From Streptomyces sp. NBRC 110611 (GTDB lineage: Bacteria > Actinomycetota > Actinomycetes > Streptomycetales > Streptomycetaceae), in assembly GCF_001590865.1 (NCBI RefSeq), contig NZ_BBUY01000011.1:124001-188000 (forward strand): 64,000 nucleotides of DNA, written 5' to 3'. This document shows positions 41,060-48,957 of the stretch, piece after piece. The notes under the pieces are model-generated. The model saw only the letters and a list, made by a program, of their open reading frames with translations. It searched no databases and was not told where the DNA came from. A program made the translations under genes and the position numbers. Numbering within the stretch: position 1 is the first letter of the stretch; each line of letters opens with the position of its first letter.

Positions 41060-44000
41060 ATGGTGCCCGTCCACACAGATGACTACGTGCTGACGCCGCC
41101 CGCCGACGTGGCGGAATTCCTGGGCGGTTACACGCTGCCCGAGGTGTTCGAGGCCGCGGTGGAGTCCGCCCCCGACACGGTGGCCGTCGTCGACGGGGAC
41201 CGCTCGTGGACGTGGGCGCAATGGCGCGCGGACGTCGCCGCGCTGGCCCGCGGCCTTCAGGAGTCGGGCGTCGCGCCCGGCGATGTGGTGGCGGTGCAGC
41301 TGCCGAACTGCTGGGAGCTTCAGACCCTGCACCTGGCCGTCGCCGCTGTCGGGGCGGTGCTGCTGCCCGTCCACGAGGGCACCACCGCCCCGGAGCTCCA
41401 CGCGCTGCTGACCCGGGCGGAACCCGTCCTCCTCGTCCGGTCGGCAGCCGGGAGCGCCGCGAGCGCCGGGAACGAGAGTGCGGCGACGGCTCGTTCGCTT
41501 CTGGAGAGCGTGCCGTCGTTGCGTGACGTGCTGGCGGCCGGTGCGTGGGAGGCGGCGGGGTGCGAGGAGCCGGGGTGCGAGGATCCGGGGACCGGGTCGC
41601 TGGACGGGCTGTTGGCGGCCTGGGCGGGCCACCGGCCCGCGCCGGTGGACGTCACCCCCGACCTGCCGCTCGTCCTGATCTCTTCCTCCGGGACGGCCTC
41701 GGCACGGCCCAAGCTCTGTCTGCACAGCCACGACGGTCTGCTGTCGAACACCGCCGCCGTCACCGCCGGGGCCGCTGACGCCTTCGGCGGTACGGTCCTC
41801 GTGGCCTGCCCGATGACCCATCTGTTCGGCCTCCAGGCCATGCACGCGGCGCTGTTCGCCGCACACGGGCAGGTCCTGCTCACCGGCTGGGACGTGGACC
41901 GTTTCCTGGAACTGGCGCGGGAGCACGCACCCCGTGTCGTCTTCGCCGTGCCCGCGCAACTGCGGGACGTCGTCGCGCGGCTGGCCAGGAAGGACGAACC
42001 GGCGGGCTTCGCGCCGTACCAGGTCCGTACGGCGGGGGCCGCCGTCGCGCCCGCGCTCGCCGCCCGGGTACGCGCCGTCCTCGACTGCGAACTGGCCGTG
42101 GTCTGGGGGATGTCCGAGATCGGCGCCGGCACCTGCACCCGGGCCCACGACCCCGACGGCAGTGTGGGAAGGCCGGTCCGAGGCGTGGCCGTGCGGGTCG
42201 TCGACGAGCGCGGCGAGGTGTGCGCGGCGGGGGAGAGGGGCGAACTCCAGTACCGCGGGCCGGGGCTGTTCCGCGGCTATTTCGGCGAGCCGGAGCTGAC
42301 GCGGTCGGCCCTCACCGAGGACGGCTGGCTGCGGACCGGCGATCTCGCGGCCATCGGCGGGAACGGCGTGGTGGTACTGCACGGCCGGGCGGCCGAACTG
42401 ATCAACACGGGCGGCCGGAAGTTCAGCGCCACCGAGGTCGAGGGGCTGCTCGCGGGCCTTGCGGACCTGGGCCCGCTGGCCGTGGCCGGCGCACCGGACG
42501 ACCGGCTGGGGGAGTACCCGTGCCTGGTCGTCACCGACCGCGCGGACCGCACGATCGGGCTGACCGAAGTGACCGCGTACCTGCGTCGGCTGGGGCTCGC
42601 CGACCACAAGATCCCCCTCGAACTGGTCCACCTGCGCGAGCTGCCCGTCTCTCCGGCCGGGAAGCTCGACCGCCGGGCGCTCCAGCGGCTGCTCGGCGGC
42701 CTCTCGGAGGTGTCCGTTCCGGCCCGGCTCGGCGCGCTCCCGCCGTACACGGTCGAGGAGGCGCTGGAGCTCGTACGCGACGGCGTCGGCCGGCTGCTCG
42801 GGACCGGCGGCACGGCCGTCCCCTTCTCACCCGACGCGGACTTTCCCGACACGGACTTTCGCCAGCTCGGCCTGGACTCCATCCGCGCGGTGCGGCTGCG
42901 AAACCTGCTGCGGGAGGAGACCGGGCTGCCGCTCCCGGCCACGCTGGCTTTCGACTTCCCGACCCCGCGGGCCGTCGCACACGTACTGGCCGAGCAGGAG
43001 GAGCCGTCCCGGGAGGAGTCGTCTCGCGTAGAGCCGGCTCACGTGGCGTCGTCTCGCGTAAAGCCGTCGCACGTGGAGTCGTCCCCCGTGGAGCCCTCGC
43101 ACGTCGAGTCGTGTCGTACCCCGGTGGACGGTGCCGATCCGGTGGCCATTGTCGGCATGGCCTGTCGGCTGCCGGGCGGAGCCGACTCCCCCGAGGCCCT
43201 GTGGCAGCTGCTCGCCGACGGGACCGACGCCATGTCCCACTTCCCGGAGGACCGCGGCTGGGACCTGGACCGGCTCTTCGACGAGGACCCCGACCGTCCT
43301 GGTGCCTCCTACGCGCGCGAAGGCGGCTTCCTGTACGACGCGGGGGACTTCGACGCGGGCTTCTTCGGACTGTCCGACCAGGAGGCGACGGCGACCGATC
43401 CGCAGCAGCGGCTGCTCCTGGAGGCGGCCTGGGAGACCTTCGAGCGGGCGGGCATCGACCCGAAGTCCCTGCGGGGCAGCCGTACGGGCGTGTTCACGGG
43501 CGCGATGGACCGCGGCCACGGCGCCCATGCGTCCGCCACGCCCAGCGCGTGGGAGAGCATGCTCATCACCGGGGCCGCGGCCAGCGCGATCTCGGGGCGC
43601 ATCGCCTACACCTACGGCCTCGAAGGCCCCGCGATGACGGTGGACACCGCCTCCTCGTCCGCTCTCGTCGCCCTGCATCTGGCCTGCCGGTCCCTGCGGT
43701 CGGGCGAGACCGACCTGGCGCTGGCCGGCGGCGTCACCGTCATGGCGACCCCGGCACCCTTCGCGCACTTCTCCCGGCTGCGCGCGCTCTCCCCCGACTC
43801 CCGCTCGATGGCGTACGCCGACGCCGCGAACGGCTCCGCATGGTCTGAGGGCGCGGGGCTGCTGCTCCTGGAGCGGCTGAGCGACGCCCGGCGCAACGGA
43901 CACCGTGTCCTGGCACTCGTACGGGGCACCGCCGTGAATCAGGACGGCGCCTCCAACGGGCTCACCGCGCCGAGCGGGCCCGCACAGCAGCGCGTCATCC

Positions 44001-46423
44001 GCCAGGCACTGGCCGACGCCCGACTGACGCCGCAGGACGTGGACGCCGTGGAAGGGCACGGCACCGGGACGCCGCTCGGTGACCCCATCGAGGCCCAGGC
44101 CCTGCTGGCCACATATGGCCAACAGCGGGCTGAGGGACGGCCGTTGTGGCTGGGGTCGGTGAAGTCGAACATCGGGCATACGCAGGCCGCCGCCGGGGCC
44201 GTCGGGGTCATCAAGACGGTTCTCGCGCTGTGCCACGGCGTACTGCCGCGGACGCTGCACGTGGACGCTCCCTCGGCCAAGGTGGACTGGTCCGCTGGTT
44301 CGGTACGGCTGCTGACCGAGCCCCGGCCCTGGCCACGGGAGAGCGGACGCACGCGCCGGGCGGGGGTGTCCTCGTTCGGACTCACCGGCACCAACGCGCA
44401 CGTGATCCTGGAGGAGGCGCCGGGCGGGGCGACGGGAGAGGAGCCGCAAGAGGAGCCGGAAGGGGCGCCGGCGGCAGCGCGGTGTGCGTCCGGGGCGGCT
44501 CGGGGCCCGGAGCCGTCCGGTGACGTGGCGGTGCCCTGGGTGCTGTCCGCCCACAGCCGGGCGGCGCTGCGGGCGCAGGCCCGGCGGCTGGCCGAGGACA
44601 TGACCGCCGACCCCGGTCCACGGGCCCAGGACGTCGCCCATGCCCTGGCCACCACCCGCACCCGGCACCGGCACCGGGTCGTCGTCAGCGGCTCCGACCG
44701 GTCACAACTGGTCTCCCTGACCGCCGAGTTCGGGCGCGGCAGGCGTGCCGCGGGCGTTGCCCTGCACGATTCTGCGCCCGGCGGGCTGGCCTTCGTCTTC
44801 CCCGGACAGGGCAGCCAGCGCACCGGCATGGGGCGCGAGGCGGCCGAGGCGTTCCCCGTCTTCGGGCGGGCGCTGCGCGAGGTGTGCGCCGCGCTGGATC
44901 CGCTGCTGGAGCGCTCGCTGACCTCGGTGATGTGGGCGGCTCCCGGCTCCGAGGAGGCGGCTCTCCTCGACGACACCACCTACACGCAGCCCGCACTGTT
45001 CGCCGTCCAGGTCGCCCTGTACCGGCTGTTCGAGTCCTGGGGCGTGGTGCCGGACCACCTGGTGGGGCATTCGGTCGGCGAGATCTCCGCCGCACATGTG
45101 ACGGGCCTGCTGTCTCTCCAGGACGCGTGTGCCCTGGTGGCGGCCCGGAGCAGGCTGATGGGCGCGCTGCCGCCCGGTGGTGCGATGGTGGCGGTGCGCA
45201 TCACCGAGGCCGAAGTGACCCCGTGGCTGGCGGAGCACACGGACTCCGTGTCGATCGCGGCCGTCAACGGGCCGCACTCCCTCGTGCTCTCCGGAGCCGA
45301 GGCCCCGCTCGCCGTGCTCACGGACCGGCTCGGCGCCGCCGGGCACAAGACCCGGAGGATCACCGCGAGCGTCGCAGCCCACTCGCCCCTGATGGACCCC
45401 ATGCTGGAGGAGTTCCGTACGGTCGTCCGTACCCTGACGCTGCCCGAAGCCGAGCCCACCGTTCCGCTCATCTCCACCGTCACCGGCCGCCCCCTGACCG
45501 GCGAGGAGGCGCGCGACCCGGACCACTGGGTGCGGCATGTGCGGCAGTCCGTACGCTTCGAGGACGCGATCGGCCGGCTCCGTGACGAGCGGGTCACCGG
45601 GTTCCTGGAGCTGGGCGCCGAACCGGTGCTCACGCCGATGATCGACGAGTGCCTGGAGTCGGCCGACTCGCAGAGCGGGGCCGCCGTGGTGCCGAGTCTG
45701 CGTACCGGGGTGCCGGAGCGTCAGGCCCTGCTCACCGCGGTCGCCCGGGTGTATGCCCATGGCGTGCCCGTCGACTGGGACACGGTGCTTCCAGGAGCCC
45801 GGCCCGTCGCCCTGCCGACGTACGCGTTCCAGCGGCGGCGGTTCTGGCTGGCGTCGGCTCCTGTGCGCCCGGCGGGTGAGGTGGCTGCCGCGGGTGGGAC
45901 GGCGGACGGTGACGAGCCGCCGGGGCTGGAGGCCCGGCTGGCCGGCCTGGACGACGTCGAACAGGAAGCGCTCGTACTGGCTTTGGTGTTCGCCGAGACC
46001 TCGGCCGTGCTCGGCGGCCGGGAGATGCAGGGCGGGGAGGCCGACCGTACGTTCAAGGAGCTGGGCGTCGAGTCGGTTAACGCCGTCGAACTGCGCAACC
46101 GCCTCATCGCGGCCACGGACCTGCGGCTTCCCGCCACGCTCGTGTACGACTACCCCACGCCGAATGCCATCGTCCGGCTCGTCCGCGAACGACTCGCGCG
46201 GCCGGCCACCGCCGCGCGCGATCTGGCCGCTGTCGTGGCCGAGTTGGAGACCCTGGTCACGGCCGGCGCGGAGGTCTCGGAGGAGACGGTGGCGCGGCTG
46301 ACGGCGGTGACGGCGGGGGCGGCAGGGAAGACCGGGTCGGCCGACGGTGGGGAGCGTGAGGCGCTGAACCTGGCGTCGGCCAGTGACGAGGAACTGTTCC
46401 GGCTGATGGACGCGGAGAGCTGA
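41060..46423 (+). CDS. Polyene loading PKS, CoL-ACP-KS(Ser)-AT-ACP (PimS0-like)
   Basis: About 1787 residues. Order: acyl-CoA-ligase-like domain (about 1-560; ISSSGTASARPK, YRGPGLFRGYF, RTGDL, final Lys in PAGKLD), ACP with Ser607 (QLGLDSIRA), KS (about 690-1115), AT (about 1240-1540; GHSVGE with Ser1338) and a second ACP with Ser1672. The KS active site reads TASSSALVA: the Cys is Ser865, as in polyene loading KS domains, so it decarboxylates or is silent rather than condensing. The AT selectivity loop reads VAAH instead of HAFH. The tail SASDEELFRLMD looks like a docking element. ATG 41060 or GTG 41036 are possible starts. This layout is that of PimS0. Confidence 0.92.
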   Translation: MVPVHTDDYVLTPPADVAEFLGGYTLPEVFEAAVESAPDTVAVVDGDRSWTWAQWRADVAALARGLQESGVAPGDVVAVQLPNCWELQTLHLAVAAVGAVLLPVHEGTTAPELHALLTRAEPVLLVRSAAGSAASAGNESAATARSLLESVPSLRDVLAAGAWEAAGCEEPGCEDPGTGSLDGLLAAWAGHRPAPVDVTPDLPLVLISSSGTASARPKLCLHSHDGLLSNTAAVTAGAADAFGGTVLVACPMTHLFGLQAMHAALFAAHGQVLLTGWDVDRFLELAREHAPRVVFAVPAQLRDVVARLARKDEPAGFAPYQVRTAGAAVAPALAARVRAVLDCELAVVWGMSEIGAGTCTRAHDPDGSVGRPVRGVAVRVVDERGEVCAAGERGELQYRGPGLFRGYFGEPELTRSALTEDGWLRTGDLAAIGGNGVVVLHGRAAELINTGGRKFSATEVEGLLAGLADLGPLAVAGAPDDRLGEYPCLVVTDRADRTIGLTEVTAYLRRLGLADHKIPLELVHLRELPVSPAGKLDRRALQRLLGGLSEVSVPARLGALPPYTVEEALELVRDGVGRLLGTGGTAVPFSPDADFPDTDFRQLGLDSIRAVRLRNLLREETGLPLPATLAFDFPTPRAVAHVLAEQEEPSREESSRVEPAHVASSRVKPSHVESSPVEPSHVESCRTPVDGADPVAIVGMACRLPGGADSPEALWQLLADGTDAMSHFPEDRGWDLDRLFDEDPDRPGASYAREGGFLYDAGDFDAGFFGLSDQEATATDPQQRLLLEAAWETFERAGIDPKSLRGSRTGVFTGAMDRGHGAHASATPSAWESMLITGAAASAISGRIAYTYGLEGPAMTVDTASSSALVALHLACRSLRSGETDLALAGGVTVMATPAPFAHFSRLRALSPDSRSMAYADAANGSAWSEGAGLLLLERLSDARRNGHRVLALVRGTAVNQDGASNGLTAPSGPAQQRVIRQALADARLTPQDVDAVEGHGTGTPLGDPIEAQALLATYGQQRAEGRPLWLGSVKSNIGHTQAAAGAVGVIKTVLALCHGVLPRTLHVDAPSAKVDWSAGSVRLLTEPRPWPRESGRTRRAGVSSFGLTGTNAHVILEEAPGGATGEEPQEEPEGAPAAARCASGAARGPEPSGDVAVPWVLSAHSRAALRAQARRLAEDMTADPGPRAQDVAHALATTRTRHRHRVVVSGSDRSQLVSLTAEFGRGRRAAGVALHDSAPGGLAFVFPGQGSQRTGMGREAAEAFPVFGRALREVCAALDPLLERSLTSVMWAAPGSEEAALLDDTTYTQPALFAVQVALYRLFESWGVVPDHLVGHSVGEISAAHVTGLLSLQDACALVAARSRLMGALPPGGAMVAVRITEAEVTPWLAEHTDSVSIAAVNGPHSLVLSGAEAPLAVLTDRLGAAGHKTRRITASVAAHSPLMDPMLEEFRTVVRTLTLPEAEPTVPLISTVTGRPLTGEEARDPDHWVRHVRQSVRFEDAIGRLRDERVTGFLELGAEPVLTPMIDECLESADSQSGAAVVPSLRTGVPERQALLTAVARVYAHGVPVDWDTVLPGARPVALPTYAFQRRRFWLASAPVRPAGEVAAAGGTADGDEPPGLEARLAGLDDVEQEALVLALVFAETSAVLGGREMQGGEADRTFKELGVESVNAVELRNRLIAATDLRLPATLVYDYPTPNAIVRLVRERLARPATAARDLAAVVAELETLVTAGAEVSEETVARLTAVTAGAAGKTGSADGGEREALNLASASDEELFRLMDAES

Positions 46424-46512
46424 CGTCCGGTTAATTCCCCGTTCCTTTGTGGGTGTCGCGCGCCCAAAAAAGCCCGTTCGGTGCGGACTCCGGTTATGCG
46501 TTCGTGCCGAGC

Positions 46513-46528
46513 ACCGGAAAATTCCTAG
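46513..46528. promoter_or_regulatory. Degenerate PimM-type site
   Basis: accggaaaattcctag matches 12 of 16 positions of the PimM consensus CTVGGGAWWTCCCBAG. It lies about 100 bases upstream of the perfect site, so it may be a second, weaker contact. Confidence 0.4.
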
Positions 46529-46617
46529 TTTTCTTCGGTAAAGGCGCCGCGGTCCGGGGGGGCGTACCGGATTCGGTGATGGCCGGTTTCAGTTGGCGGG
46601 AAATGCGATGGTGTGGA

Positions 46618-46633
46618 CTCGGGAATTCCCTAG
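46618..46633. promoter_or_regulatory. PimM-type operator, perfect match
   Basis: ctcgggaattccctag matches all 16 positions of the operator consensus (CTVGGGAWWTCCCBAG) reported for the PAS-LuxR activator PimM. It is 179 bases before the GDP-mannose dehydratase start. A PimM-like gene lies at 57902-58648. Confidence 0.85.
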
Positions 46634-46811
46634 TGTGCCCGGAATTTCTTGACACCGGGACCGCCCGCTTGGAAACGTGCGATTACCCAGTGTCCGGACC
46701 GCGGCGTTTCCGATGCCATTCGACGTCAAGAGGCCAAGTGGCCAAGAGAGCCAAACAGTCAACTCGGCTCTGCGTTTGGGCGGTCTGTTCTATGCGGAGG
46801 AGAGGAATGAG

Positions 46812-47843
46812 ATGTCCAAGCGTGCGCTGATCACCGGAATTACCGGGCAGGACGGCTCCTATCTGGCGGAGCACCTGCTCGCGCAGGGGTACCAGGTGTG
46901 GGGTCTGATACGAGGTCAGGCGAACCCCCGCAAGTCGCGGGTCAGCCGCCTCATCTCGGAACTGTCGTTCGTCGAGGGTGATCTGATGGACCAGGCAAGC
47001 CTGGTCTCCGCCGTCGACAAGGTGCAGCCCGACGAGATCTACAACCTCGGTGCGATCTCCTTCGTACCGTTGTCCTGGCAGCAGGCCGAGCTCGTCACCG
47101 AGATCAACGGCATGGGTGTGCTGCGCATGCTTGAGGCGATCCGCATGGTCAGCGGCCTGAATGGCTCGCGTAGCGGCGGCAACGGCCAGATGCGCTTCTA
47201 CCAGGCGTCCTCGTCGGAGATGTTCGGGAAGGTCGCCGAGACCCCGCAGTGCGAGACCACCATCTTCCGGCCGCGCAGCCCCTACGGCGTGGCCAAGACG
47301 TACGGGCACTTCATCACCCGCAACTACCGTGAGTCCTTCGGTATGTACGCGGTCTCCGGCATGCTGTTCAACCACGAATCTCCGCGCCGCGGGGCGGAGT
47401 TCGTGACCCGGAAGATCTCCCTCGCGGTGGCCCGGATCAAGCTCGGGTACCAGGACAAACTGTCCCTGGGCAACCTCGACGCCGTACGTGACTGGGGCTT
47501 CGCCGGAGACTACGTCCGTGCTATGCAACTGATGCTCCAGCAGGACGAGCCGGGCGACTACGTGATCGGGACCGGCCAGATGCACTCGGTCCGCGACGCG
47601 GTCCGCATCGCCTTCGAGCATGTGGGCCTGAACTGGGAGGACTACGTCAGCATCGACCCCTCGCTGGTGCGGCCGGCCGAGGTGGAGATCCTGTGCGCGG
47701 ACGCCGAGCGCGCCCGCGCCCAGCTGGGCTGGGAGCCCCGCGTCGACTTCCCCGACCTGATGCGCATGATGGTCGACTCCGACCTGCGCCAGGCGTCCCG
47801 CGAGCGGGAGTACGGGGACCTGCTGCTGGCCGGCAGCTGGTAG
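46812..47843 (+). CDS. GDP-mannose 4,6-dehydratase (mycosamine synthesis)
   Basis: 343 residues, short-chain dehydratase. NAD(P) motif TGITGQDGSYLAEHLL, catalytic SSSEMFG and YGVAK (Tyr-x-x-x-Lys), plus the family-specific FNHESPRRGAEFVTRK and VRDWGFAGDYV. It makes GDP-4-keto-6-deoxymannose, the first step to GDP-mycosamine (NysDIII-type). ATG 46812 follows gcggaggagaggaa. Two hairpins after its stop probably end transcription. Confidence 0.94.
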   Translation: MSKRALITGITGQDGSYLAEHLLAQGYQVWGLIRGQANPRKSRVSRLISELSFVEGDLMDQASLVSAVDKVQPDEIYNLGAISFVPLSWQQAELVTEINGMGVLRMLEAIRMVSGLNGSRSGGNGQMRFYQASSSEMFGKVAETPQCETTIFRPRSPYGVAKTYGHFITRNYRESFGMYAVSGMLFNHESPRRGAEFVTRKISLAVARIKLGYQDKLSLGNLDAVRDWGFAGDYVRAMQLMLQQDEPGDYVIGTGQMHSVRDAVRIAFEHVGLNWEDYVSIDPSLVRPAEVEILCADAERARAQLGWEPRVDFPDLMRMMVDSDLRQASREREYGDLLLAGSW

Positions 47844-47855
47844 CCGGCAGGGCAC

Positions 47856-47917
47856 ACGGGAGACCCCGGCCGGGTGTCTCCCGTACGGCTCCGGTTCGGC
47901 GGCCCGCCGAACCGGAG
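47856..47917 (+). terminator. Two tandem hairpins after the dehydratase gene
   Basis: First hairpin 47856-47884: 9-base stem (acgggagac / gtctcccgt), 11-base loop. Second 47889-47917: a 14-base inverted repeat (ctccggttcggcgg / ccgccgaaccggag) with almost no loop. No T-tract. They separate the dehydratase from the thioesterase gene. Confidence 0.65.
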
Positions 47918-48047
47918 AGCACGGACTCTAGGTGATTTCCGGCCTTCCTCCTTGTGGAATGGACGGTGGACCACAGGGGCCGGTGAATCCGCCGCCGCGT
48001 TCCGGCGGACGGACCGGCCCCCTCGCGAGAAGGACGGAGCCAGCGCC

Positions 48048-48812
48048 ATGACGACGACCACGGAGGAAGGACTCTGGGCCCGGTGCTACCACCCGGCGCC
48101 GGACCGCCCGCGCCGGCTGGTCTGCTTTCCGCACGCGGGTGGTTCGGCGTCCTTCTTCTTCCCCGTGTCGGCGCAGCTGTCGCCCGTGGCGGAGGTGCTG
48201 TCGGTGCAGTACCCCGGCCGCCAGGACCGGCGTACCGAGACCAGCCCCAGTGACATCGCGACCATGGCCGATCAGGTGTACGCGGCCCTGCGGGGCCGGC
48301 TCGGGTCGCGGCCGACGGCGTTCTTCGGGCACAGCATGGGCGCGCTGGTGGCGTTCGAGGTGGCCCGGCGGCTGGAGGCGGACGGCGGCGCACTGACGCA
48401 CCTCTTCGCCTCGGGCCGGCGCGCGCCCTCGCGCTACCGCGCGGAGAGCGTGCACCGGCGCGACGACGACGGGATCGTGACCGAACTGAAGCTGCTCGCC
48501 GGTACGGACGCTTCGCTGCTGGGTGACGAGGAGGTCCTGCGCATGATCCTCCCGGCGATCCGCAGCGACTACACCGCGGTGGAGACCTACCGCTGCGACC
48601 CCGGAGCGGCGATCAAGGCGCCGATCACCGCGTTGACCGGTGACAACGACCCCAAGACCACACTGGAGGAGGCCGAGGACTGGCGCGCGCACACCACGGA
48701 CGCGTTCGACCTCCGGGTCTATCCGGGCGGCCACTTCTTCCTCGGCCCCCAGGCTCCCGCCGTACTGGCGCTGCTGCGAGCGCACCTCACCGCGCAGGAG
48801 TGCGCGCGCTGA
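48048..48812 (+). CDS. Type II thioesterase
   Basis: 254 residues, the stand-alone editing thioesterase of PKS clusters (NysE/PimI-like). Nucleophile elbow GHSMGA, oxyanion region FPHAGGSA, acid in TGDNDPKT, His in GGHFFL. It removes stalled or wrong acyl groups from carrier proteins. ATG 48048 follows aaggacgg. It sits right before the regulator block, the order also seen in nystatin-type clusters. Confidence 0.92.
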   Translation: MTTTTEEGLWARCYHPAPDRPRRLVCFPHAGGSASFFFPVSAQLSPVAEVLSVQYPGRQDRRTETSPSDIATMADQVYAALRGRLGSRPTAFFGHSMGALVAFEVARRLEADGGALTHLFASGRRAPSRYRAESVHRRDDDGIVTELKLLAGTDASLLGDEEVLRMILPAIRSDYTAVETYRCDPGAAIKAPITALTGDNDPKTTLEEAEDWRAHTTDAFDLRVYPGGHFFLGPQAPAVLALLRAHLTAQECAR

Positions 48813-48957
48813 TGTGCCTCCTGAGGTGGTTCCGTGGGCACGGAGTCTGTGGATCATGTACTCTGGCGCACGTCGGACATCACTCTTTGGTGTGATTTGC
48901 AGCACGATGTGGTGACGCCTCGTCGCATCCGCTGTGTCTCGGAGGTGCGGGGGTCCC

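Larger units (their letters stand above)
46424..46811. other. Intergenic region with PimM-type operator before the dehydratase gene
   Basis: 388 bases, unusually AT-rich for this window. It holds one perfect PimM-type site (46618-46633) and one degenerate site (46513-46528), so it is probably the promoter region for the dehydratase/thioesterase genes. Confidence 0.65.

Noticed and set aside
39470..42631. A 1053-codon minus-strand open frame over the P450, ferredoxin and loading PKS
   Set aside because: Plus-strand genes there have clear catalytic motifs; the antisense frame has only low-complexity Gly/Arg/Gln sequence.
47928..47943. A third PimM-type site before the thioesterase gene
   Set aside because: Only about 11 of 16 positions match and the central gggaattccc core is broken.
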